A stretch of 64,000 nt of DNA from Aldehydirespirator sp965261105 (GTDB lineage Bacteria > Actinomycetota > Acidimicrobiia > Acidimicrobiales > Aldehydirespiratoraceae). Where the stretch lies: contig CBDHCM010000006.1 of the NCBI GenBank assembly GCA_965261105.1, positions 4,402,001 to 4,466,000 of the forward strand, read 5' to 3'. Within the stretch, counting starts at the first letter, position 1; every line of letters starts with the position of its first letter. Below the pieces are notes generated by a model. It did not search any database and was not told where the DNA came from. It saw only the letters and a program-made list of their open reading frames with translations. Shown here one piece after another: positions 17,649-24,883 of the stretch. Both the position numbers and the translations under genes were made by a program.

Positions 17649-18391
17649 TGATTCTGACGGTCGATGACCTGACAGTCGCGTACGGCAGCGTCATCGCCGT
17701 CAGGAACCTCTCGTTCGGGGCCGAGGAGGGCAAGATCCTCTCCCTTCTCGGCCCCAACGGGGCAGGCAAGACCACCACCCTGATGGCCATCATGGGAATG
17801 ATCCCGATCGCCTCTGGAGCGGTGCATCTTCAATCTCGCTCCATTGCCGGCGCCCGAACAGAAGACACGGTTCGGGCCGGCATGACGCTCACGCCCGAGG
17901 GTCGGCAGATCTTCGCCGGCCTGACCGTCGCGGAGAACCTAATCCTGGGTGAGGCCGGCCTCTCGGGCAGAGACGGGGGCCGTTGGACGCGAAAGGAGGT
18001 CCTTAGAGCATTTCCAATTCTGTCGGAACGCCTCAACCAAGCTGCCGGAACTCTCTCTGGCGGCGAGCAGCAGCAACTAGCCATTGCTCGCTCACTGCTC
18101 AGCAACCCCAAAGTGCTGCTCTTGGACGAGCCGTCCCTTGGACTGGCACCTCAAGTCGTGGACTTGATCTTCTCCCTCATAGTACAACTCTGCGAGCGCG
18201 GCATTACCGTGGTTCTAGTCGAGCAGAACGCTATGCGCTCACTTGAGATAGCCCACCATGCGGTGGTGCTCAGTGCCGGACGCAAAGTGTTCGACGGCTC
18301 AGCATCTGCACTACGGTCCTCCGATGATCTTATGAAGGCCTATCTCGCCATACAGCCCGCGGGCCGCTCACCGGAGTCTCAAGGTGGTTGA
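17648..18391 (+). CDS. livF: Branched-chain amino acid-type ABC transporter ATPase (LivF)
   Basis: A 247-residue ATPase with Walker A GPNGAGKTT, LTPEGRQIFAGLTVAENL (the ERRIF-type LivF block), signature LSGGEQQQLAIARSL and Walker B VLLLDEPSLGLAP. The start codon overlaps the livK stop, and the stop overlaps livH by eight bases, so the cluster is translationally linked. Confidence 0.88.
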   Translation: MILTVDDLTVAYGSVIAVRNLSFGAEEGKILSLLGPNGAGKTTTLMAIMGMIPIASGAVHLQSRSIAGARTEDTVRAGMTLTPEGRQIFAGLTVAENLILGEAGLSGRDGGRWTRKEVLRAFPILSERLNQAAGTLSGGEQQQLAIARSLLSNPKVLLLDEPSLGLAPQVVDLIFSLIVQLCERGITVVLVEQNAMRSLEIAHHAVVLSAGRKVFDGSASALRSSDDLMKAYLAIQPAGRSPESQGG

Positions 18392-19271
18392 ACTCACTCA
18401 GAACATCCTGACCGCTCTCAGCCTCGGCGCGCTGTACGCCCTGCTGGCCTTGGGCTTGGCCATGGTCTTCAGCGTCATGGGGCTGGTCAACTTTGCCCAC
18501 GGCGAGTTGATAACAATCGCGGGCTTCACGATGTACGGACTTCAGGGTCTTGGATGGCCCCCTGAAGCCATGATGGGAGCGGGGATTCTCGCGTCGATAG
18601 CCGCCGCAGTCGGCATGGAGCGATTGGCCTTTCGGCCAGTGAGGAATGCTCGCGGCACGACGCTGCTCCTAACTTCGTTCGGACTGTCGATTGTGATCCA
18701 GAATATTCTGCTCGCACTAACAGAGCCTCGGCCCAATGCCGTAAGGACAACCGCATGGCTGAACTCGCAATTCAGAATCGGATCCATCACAGTCCAAAAT
18801 CTCCAAGTCGTAACGACAGGAATCACGATTGTAGCGCTAGCTGTCCTTGTGATAATTCTCAAACGCACTCGCCTAGGCATCGCCATGAGAGCCGCATCTG
18901 AGAACTTCCAGGTCGTGAGGCTCATGGGAATCAGCGCCGATCGGGTTATCCGGGGTACGTTCGCGATCTCAGGCGCGCTGGCCGGCCTTGCCGCCGTACT
19001 TATCATCGCTCGACGCGGAGCCATCGACCCCTACATGGGTCTGATCTTCGTCCTCAAGGCATTCGTCGCGTCGGTGCTTGGAGGATTCGGCCGCTTGCCC
19101 GGAGCGGTAGTAGGCGGCTTCGCGCTCGGAATGTTGGAAGTCCTCTTTGAGGTCGTCCTTCCAGATGCATTGGCCGGCTTTAGAGACGCGTTCGTATTCC
19201 TCCTAGTCGGTCTGATCCTTGTCGTCCGACCTCAAGGTATCTTTGGACGACGGCAGCGAGGGTTCGCGTGA
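18384..19271 (+). CDS. livH: Branched-chain amino acid-type ABC permease (LivH)
   Basis: A 295-residue permease with about eight hydrophobic segments. The opening LTALSLGALYALLALGLAMVFSVMGLVNFAHGE is the standard LivH start. A cytoplasmic loop LMGISADRVIRGTFAISGALAG gives the contact with the ATPase. GTG start. Confidence 0.88.
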   Translation: MVELTQNILTALSLGALYALLALGLAMVFSVMGLVNFAHGELITIAGFTMYGLQGLGWPPEAMMGAGILASIAAAVGMERLAFRPVRNARGTTLLLTSFGLSIVIQNILLALTEPRPNAVRTTAWLNSQFRIGSITVQNLQVVTTGITIVALAVLVIILKRTRLGIAMRAASENFQVVRLMGISADRVIRGTFAISGALAGLAAVLIIARRGAIDPYMGLIFVLKAFVASVLGGFGRLPGAVVGGFALGMLEVLFEVVLPDALAGFRDAFVFLLVGLILVVRPQGIFGRRQRGFA

Positions 19272-20347
19272 GACGCAGCGACAAGTTGACCCATCTCTTC
19301 GTGGGAGTCATACGCGGGACAGTAACAATGTGGAGCATTCTCATCCTGATCGGCCTTCTCGTGGCGCTGTTCGGCAGTCCATCAGATAGGCGAATCGCCA
19401 TAACGTTCTTCATCAATGTGGTATTGGTGCTGGGACTACAGATCTTCATGGGCAATAGCGGAGTTACGAACTTCGGCTTCATCTCATTCGCAGCCATCGG
19501 CGCTTACAGTTCGGCGATTCTCACCGTGCCGACCGCCATCAAGTCCATCACGATTCCTGACGCGCCACTTGGACTCTCAGCTGTACAGCTCGGATTCGGC
19601 TTGGGATTACTTGCGGCAGTAGCTTTCACTGCCGTAGTCGCGACGGGCTTCGGTCTCGCGTTGACCCGGCAGGTGGGCATAGCTACCGAGATCGCAACGC
19701 TGGCAATGCTAGTGATCGTGCACGTCATTCTGATCAACTGGGTGGAGATGACCGGGGGAGCTCGAGCGTTCTATGGGATCCCTACGAACACCACCCTTAT
19801 AATTTCCATCGCGGCCGCCTGTCTCGTCGTATTGGTTGCGCGTCTCTTCCGCGACTCGGAGGCGGGACTCCAACTGCGTGCCAGTCGTGAAGATCCCGTT
19901 GCGGCGCTGGCAATAGGTATCCCAGTCCAGCGGCTGCGGCTCATCGCATGGGTCCTCAGCGGAGCGACCATCGGCTTCGGCGGCGCTCTCCTGGGCCATT
20001 TTCTGGGCGTCATCGATCCGGATGCATTTTACCTTCGCACGACCTTCCTGATCATGGCGATGCTGCTCCTCGGCGGATCTACCACGACATCAGGTCCTAT
20101 CATCGGTGCGATCCTCGTCACCTTCGCATGGGAGTTGATGCGCGAAATTGAGGAGGGGCCCGTGCTCCTAGGTATTGATTTCCCCCAGTTCTTCGGTCTG
20201 CCCGTCCTATCCCTGGGAGTTCTCATCATGGTGATCATGAAATTTAGACCCGCCGGTCTGTTCGCCAATCGAGAAATCGATGAATGGACTAACAACCTTT
20301 CAACAAGAATTCGCCTACGTCTCGAACGTCGAGCCGAACATGTGTAG
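19268..20347 (+). CDS. livM: Branched-chain amino acid-type ABC permease (LivM)
   Basis: A 359-residue permease. It contains LGLQIFMGNSGVTNFGFISFAAIGAY (the usual form has SLGHAAF at this place) and the ATPase-contact loop ASREDPVAALAIGIPVQRLRL. The C terminus is a short charged tail. GTG start overlapping livH by four bases. It completes the five-gene importer. Confidence 0.86.
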   Translation: MRRSDKLTHLFVGVIRGTVTMWSILILIGLLVALFGSPSDRRIAITFFINVVLVLGLQIFMGNSGVTNFGFISFAAIGAYSSAILTVPTAIKSITIPDAPLGLSAVQLGFGLGLLAAVAFTAVVATGFGLALTRQVGIATEIATLAMLVIVHVILINWVEMTGGARAFYGIPTNTTLIISIAAACLVVLVARLFRDSEAGLQLRASREDPVAALAIGIPVQRLRLIAWVLSGATIGFGGALLGHFLGVIDPDAFYLRTTFLIMAMLLLGGSTTTSGPIIGAILVTFAWELMREIEEGPVLLGIDFPQFFGLPVLSLGVLIMVIMKFRPAGLFANREIDEWTNNLSTRIRLRLERRAEHV

Positions 20348-20452
20348 CGATTGCATGCGGCGTCTGCGATGTACCATCATCGCGAGGCTACTGATACGTC
20401 GTCCGTACGCTGGTCACTATCCTCGGTACTAGCCTGAAACGGAGTTGCTCCC

Positions 20453-21352
20453 ATGGAACAAATCACATTCGCCAGTGACGGCTTGATGATTTCAGCAGAC
20501 CTCTACCTGCCCGAACATGCTGACGGCGCCAACATTCCGATCATTGTGCAAGGAGGCGGCTGGTGCTATGTGAAGGAGATCGTCCAGCCATCGTTCGCCA
20601 AAGAATTCAACGACAGGGGGATGGCAGCTCTAGTATTCGACTACCGCCATCTCGGAGAGTCCGAAGGCGAGCCACGGCAGAGAATCAATCCTTGGGACCA
20701 GATTGAGGACTACAAGAACGCCATCTCATACGCTCAACAGGTCGCAGGCATCGATCCTCAGCGAGTTGGTATCTGGGGAATCTCCTACAGCGGTGGCCAT
20801 GTCCTCCAGCTCGCGGCCACCGACCGTCGAATCAAGGCTGTCAGCTCGGTGGTCCCGGTGATCAACGGATACGAGAATCTACGATTGGCCCACGGCACCA
20901 TCTCCTTCCGGGAGCTGCTGAAAGCCACCGAGTCCGATCGCTCTGCTCAGTTCAGCGGAGAGGAGCCCGGCTATCTCAATCACAATCCTCAAGAACCTCA
21001 GGGCCTGTCAACCTGGCCCTTTCCAACCAGCGCAGACATGTTTCGTGAACTCGTTCTGGAAGGACCCAACTACGTCGGAAGGGCAACGACACGCTCAACG
21101 GAATGGCTCCTTGAGTACAACGTTCGTCCCTACACCGACCGCATTGACCGCTGTGCAACTCTGATGCTGCTGGCCGAGGGCGACGATCATACTCACTGGG
21201 ATCTTGCTCTCGACGCCTACCGTGCCATCCCCTGTCGTGACAAGCGGCTGGAGATCATCCGCAAATCGTCACATCAAACCATCTACAAGGACAGGGATAG
21301 ACGCAACGAAGCGGCCGCCTTGTGCGCCGATTGGTTTGCTCTCCATCTCTAA
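20453..21352 (+). CDS. Alpha/beta hydrolase (dienelactone hydrolase/S15-like)
   Basis: A 299-residue cytosolic alpha/beta hydrolase. The nucleophile is probably Ser111 in WGISYSGG, the acid Asp lies in AEGDDHTHWD and the catalytic His in KSSHQTIYK. An early GGGWCYVKE loop may form the oxyanion hole. The VFDYRHLGESEGEPRQ segment is common in hydrolases related to acetylxylan esterase and cocaine-esterase folds. GGAG precedes the ATG by eight bases. It lies 105 bases after the Liv cluster and 36 bases before the flavoenzyme gene, in the same direction, and may hydrolyse an ester or amide in the same pathway. Confidence 0.8.
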   Translation: MEQITFASDGLMISADLYLPEHADGANIPIIVQGGGWCYVKEIVQPSFAKEFNDRGMAALVFDYRHLGESEGEPRQRINPWDQIEDYKNAISYAQQVAGIDPQRVGIWGISYSGGHVLQLAATDRRIKAVSSVVPVINGYENLRLAHGTISFRELLKATESDRSAQFSGEEPGYLNHNPQEPQGLSTWPFPTSADMFRELVLEGPNYVGRATTRSTEWLLEYNVRPYTDRIDRCATLMLLAEGDDHTHWDLALDAYRAIPCRDKRLEIIRKSSHQTIYKDRDRRNEAAALCADWFALHL

Positions 21353-21388
21353 TTCATCCTGGCATTACCACCAATAGGAGCCATAATC

Positions 21389-23530
21389 ATGAGCCGTCCG
21401 GAACGATTTGATATCTTGTTTGAACCGATCGTGATCGGCCCGAATACGATGCGCAACCGCTTCTATCAGACTCCACAATGCACTGGATTCGGTGACGTGT
21501 TTCCCGGTGGCCAAGCCTACCATCGAGGGATCAAAGCCGAGGGAGGCTGGGCCGTCGTCAATACCGAGGCAACAACGATCGCGCCCGAGTTCGACTGGGC
21601 CGGGCAGATGACGCCTTCCCGGATATGGGACGATGACGATGTAGCCAATTGGGCATGGATGACCGACAAGATCCATGAGCATGGCTCTCTTGCAGGCATT
21701 GAACTTCACGCGGGCGGTGCGTTCTCCACAAACATCGACAGCCGTATTCCTGCTCGTCATGTTCACGGCAGGATCGAGGAAGCCGCGTACTTCGGTTCGG
21801 TGAGAGCGATGACCAGGAGGGATATCCGTGAGGTCCAGCAGCTCTACTTGGAGGCTGCCAAGAGGTCGAGAAGCGCGGGCTTCGACATAGTGAACATACA
21901 TGGCGCCGAGATCGGCGCCATTCCAGTGCAGTTCCTCATGAACGTGCACAACTCCCGCACCGACGAGTATGGCGGCTCGCTCGCCAACCGGGCCCGCTTC
22001 TGGATGGAGACGCTCGAGATTGTGAAGGAGGAGGTCGGCGACGAGTTGACTGTGGCCGCTCGGTTCTGCGTCGACTCGCTCCATGGCACAGACGCAGGGA
22101 TACGGGTCGCGGAGGAGGGCGTTGGCTTCATCGAGCTCGCCGACCACCTCGTTGACTTCTGGGACCTTCAAGTCGGCGGCGAGAACGTTGAGCTTTGGAT
22201 CAAGGATGCCGGACCAGCTCGGTTCTACAAGGAGAACTTCCAAGCCGAATGGGTCCGCCAGGTGCGCCCTCACACCGAAAAGCCGATCGTGGGCGTGGGT
22301 CGCTTCACCAGTCCGGACACCATGCTGGAGGCGGTCACAAGTGGCCAACTCGACATCATCGGGGCGGCCAGACCCTCCATCTCAGACCCATTCCTCCCCA
22401 AGAAGATCGAAGAGGGCCGATTCGAGGACATACGAGAATGCATCGGCTGCAACGCCTGCGTGTCGCGTGTCAATCTCCGATGGACCCTGATGTGCACGCA
22501 GAACGCCACGGCCGGCGAGGAGTACAAGCGTGGCTGGCATCCAGAGAACTACTCGCCGGCATCGAACCGCGAGGCCAGCGTGCTGATCGTCGGAGCCGGA
22601 GGCGCGGGGCTCGAATGTGCGCTGGTCCTAGGCAAGCGCGGCTTCGAGAATGTGCACGTCGTGGAGGCAGAGGCCGAGATCGGCGGCCATTTGCGCTGGG
22701 TGTCCACCATCCCCGGAATGTCAACCTGGCGGCGCGTGATCGACTGGCGACAGGGACAGATCGACAAGCTCCCACAAGTCGCGGTGATCACCAACTCTGA
22801 GTTGAGCGCCTCTGACATCCTCGACTACGGCGCCGACATCGTCGTGATCGCCAACGGGTCCGTCTGGGACCGGTCCGGCCTGAACGGCTTCTCCCACGCC
22901 GCGGTGACGGGCTGGGAGTCGGCCCCGGTGTACACCCCTGAGGACATCCTGGCCGACGAGAGGTCCGTCGACCGCGAGAGAGTGGTGGTCTTCGACATCG
23001 AGGGCTACTTCATGGGCGTGAGCATCGCCGAGGTCCTCGCCCGCCGCGGCCACCGTGTCTCGCTGGTGACGCCCCACATGGAGCCGGGGCCCTACATGCG
23101 CATGACCGGCGAGAATGTGCACATGAGACCGCTCCTCGAAGAACTGGGAGTGGAGCTCCTGATGGAGCAAATGGTCACCGAAGTCGGCCCGGACGAAGTG
23201 ACCATCGAGCACGGTTTCAACCACACCGTGCGAGCCATCGGAGCCGCGGCCACGGTCATGACAACCCAGCGGACTCCCAGCACAGCCCTCTGGGACAGCG
23301 TGGAGCAGGCCGTCGCATCGGCTTCTGAGGAGTCCCGCCCCCAACTGTTCCGCATCGGCGATTGCGTCTCGCCTCGCATGCTGGTGGCCGATGCCATCTT
23401 CGACGGTCACCGATTGGCACGCGAGATCGACAGCGAGGATCCCGCGGTCCCGCTCCCGTACATACGGGAACGCCGGGTGGCGCGGGATCGCCACGACATG
23501 GGCCACATCCTCGAGCCGGCACCCCGCTGA
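21389..23530 (+). CDS. Trimethylamine dehydrogenase-like iron-sulfur flavoprotein
   Basis: A 713-residue protein collinear with trimethylamine/dimethylamine dehydrogenase. It has an N-terminal TIM barrel of the old-yellow-enzyme class, a 4Fe-4S segment (Cys351, Cys354, Cys357, Cys369, in CIGCNACVSR and MCTQNATAGEEY) and C-terminal dinucleotide-binding domains starting at VLIVGAGGAGLE. Cys31 in RNRFYQTPQC matches the cysteine that binds FMN covalently in trimethylamine dehydrogenase. The substrate pocket differs: Ala61 replaces the Tyr, Val361 replaces one Trp, and HGAE (171-174) replaces the Tyr-x-x-His pair, while Trp270 and Asp273 remain. It therefore probably oxidises another amine or N-methyl compound. 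Neighbours are a Liv transporter and hydrolase upstream and a molybdenum hydroxylase directly downstream. Confidence 0.87.
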   Translation: MSRPERFDILFEPIVIGPNTMRNRFYQTPQCTGFGDVFPGGQAYHRGIKAEGGWAVVNTEATTIAPEFDWAGQMTPSRIWDDDDVANWAWMTDKIHEHGSLAGIELHAGGAFSTNIDSRIPARHVHGRIEEAAYFGSVRAMTRRDIREVQQLYLEAAKRSRSAGFDIVNIHGAEIGAIPVQFLMNVHNSRTDEYGGSLANRARFWMETLEIVKEEVGDELTVAARFCVDSLHGTDAGIRVAEEGVGFIELADHLVDFWDLQVGGENVELWIKDAGPARFYKENFQAEWVRQVRPHTEKPIVGVGRFTSPDTMLEAVTSGQLDIIGAARPSISDPFLPKKIEEGRFEDIRECIGCNACVSRVNLRWTLMCTQNATAGEEYKRGWHPENYSPASNREASVLIVGAGGAGLECALVLGKRGFENVHVVEAEAEIGGHLRWVSTIPGMSTWRRVIDWRQGQIDKLPQVAVITNSELSASDILDYGADIVVIANGSVWDRSGLNGFSHAAVTGWESAPVYTPEDILADERSVDRERVVVFDIEGYFMGVSIAEVLARRGHRVSLVTPHMEPGPYMRMTGENVHMRPLLEELGVELLMEQMVTEVGPDEVTIEHGFNHTVRAIGAAATVMTTQRTPSTALWDSVEQAVASASEESRPQLFRIGDCVSPRMLVADAIFDGHRLAREIDSEDPAVPLPYIRERRVARDRHDMGHILEPAPR

Positions 23531-23534
23531 GCCC

Positions 23535-24407
23535 ATGAAGCCCGCCCCGTTCACCTACCACCGGGCCGAAACCGCCGCGCACGCCACCGAGGTGCTGGCC
23601 CAGTTCGGTGACGATGCCAGGATTCTCGCGGGCGGCCAGTCACTGCTGCCGATGATGAACCTGCGCATCGCGGCCCCGGGCCATCTTCTCGACATCTCCA
23701 AGACCGCTGATCTCATGGCCATCGAGGCCGGCGTCGACAGCCTTGAAGTGGGGGCGGCGGCCACGTACAGGAGAGTGGCCGAGCATGGTGCTGTCGAGCA
23801 GTTCCCGATCATTGCCACAGCTATCGGCCATGTTGGCCATGAACCGATCCGCAACCGGGGAACCATCGTGGGGAGCATCGCCCACAACGATCCGGCCGGC
23901 GAGCTGCCGGCCGTCGCGCTGGCTCTGGGCGCGGAGGTGCGGCTGAGATCGGTGCGAGGCATCCGATCCGTGTCGATCGACGATTTCCTGGCCGAGGCCT
24001 ACTGCACCACCATCTCCGACGACGAGCTCATCGAAGCGATCCGATTCCCCCGGCCTGCAGCCGGCACCGGTCACGGCTTCGCCGAATTCGCCCGGCGACG
24101 CGGCGACTACGCCTCCGCGGGCGTGGCGTGCCAGGTCCGCTACCACCCCGACGGATCAGTTGCCGGATGCCGGGTCGCGACCCTCGCCGGCGGCGGTGCG
24201 GTGCGGCGCCATCGGGCCGCGGAGGAGCTCATCGTCTCCAAGGGGACCGCGAGCCTGGACGTCGGACTCGCGGCGCAAGCCACCGCGGCCGGCGCCACCG
24301 ATGAGCGCGATCGCTATCACCGCCGGCTGATCCAGCACCTCGCCGCCGACGCATTCGGCCAGGCCGCATCACCAGCGCGAGAATCTCACGGGGAGCCGAT
24401 TGGATGA
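23535..24407 (+). CDS. Molybdenum hydroxylase FAD-binding (medium) subunit
   Basis: A 290-residue CoxM/XdhB-type flavoprotein subunit. It has the two FAD motifs AGGQSLLPMMNLR (residues 36-48) and the TIVGSIAHNDPAGELP block. It passes electrons from the iron-sulfur subunit to an acceptor. ATG four bases after the flavoenzyme stop, and an ATGA overlap with the small-subunit gene. Confidence 0.88.
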   Translation: MKPAPFTYHRAETAAHATEVLAQFGDDARILAGGQSLLPMMNLRIAAPGHLLDISKTADLMAIEAGVDSLEVGAAATYRRVAEHGAVEQFPIIATAIGHVGHEPIRNRGTIVGSIAHNDPAGELPAVALALGAEVRLRSVRGIRSVSIDDFLAEAYCTTISDDELIEAIRFPRPAAGTGHGFAEFARRRGDYASAGVACQVRYHPDGSVAGCRVATLAGGGAVRRHRAAEELIVSKGTASLDVGLAAQATAAGATDERDRYHRRLIQHLAADAFGQAASPARESHGEPIG

Positions 24408-24883
24408 CCGCAGCCGTCTCGCTGGAGGTGACCGTCAACGGCGCGGCGATCGATGCCCGAGTCGATGTCCGAACGACGCTGGCTGACTTCATCAGGGACG
24501 GCTGCGGGCTGGCAGGCACCAAGATCGGCTGCGAGCACGGCGTCTGCGGATCCTGCACCGTCTTGGTCGACGACCTGCCGGTGCGCAGCTGCCTGATGCT
24601 CGCGGCGTCGGCTCACGGCTCATCGGTCCGGACGGTCGAGAGCCTGGCCGGTGAAGAGCTGAGCGACCTGCAGTGCTCGTTCCGCGACCATCACGCCCTT
24701 CAGTGCGGCTTCTGCACGCCAGGGTTGCTCATGACCGCCCAGGCGCTGCTGGAGTCGCCCGCGGGTGAAGAGATCGACGTTCGCGAGGCGGTGTCGGCCC
24801 ATATCTGCCGATGCACCGGCTACGAGCCGATCATCGCCGCCATTGAAGCCGCGATGGGACTCCGACGGGAGCCGGCGCCATGA
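24404..24883 (+). CDS. Molybdenum hydroxylase 2Fe-2S (small) subunit
   Basis: A 159-residue CoxS/XdhC-type subunit. The plant-ferredoxin-like cluster is bound by Cys43, Cys48, Cys51 (CEHGVCGSC) and Cys63, and the second cluster by Cys101, Cys104 (CGFC), Cys135 and Cys137 (CRC). All eight ligands are present. It overlaps both neighbours by four bases. Confidence 0.9.
   Translation: MTAAVSLEVTVNGAAIDARVDVRTTLADFIRDGCGLAGTKIGCEHGVCGSCTVLVDDLPVRSCLMLAASAHGSSVRTVESLAGEELSDLQCSFRDHHALQCGFCTPGLLMTAQALLESPAGEEIDVREAVSAHICRCTGYEPIIAAIEAAMGLRREPAP

Noticed and set aside
21389..23530. True trimethylamine dehydrogenase
   Set aside because: Two of the three aromatic-bowl residues and the Tyr/His catalytic pair are substituted.
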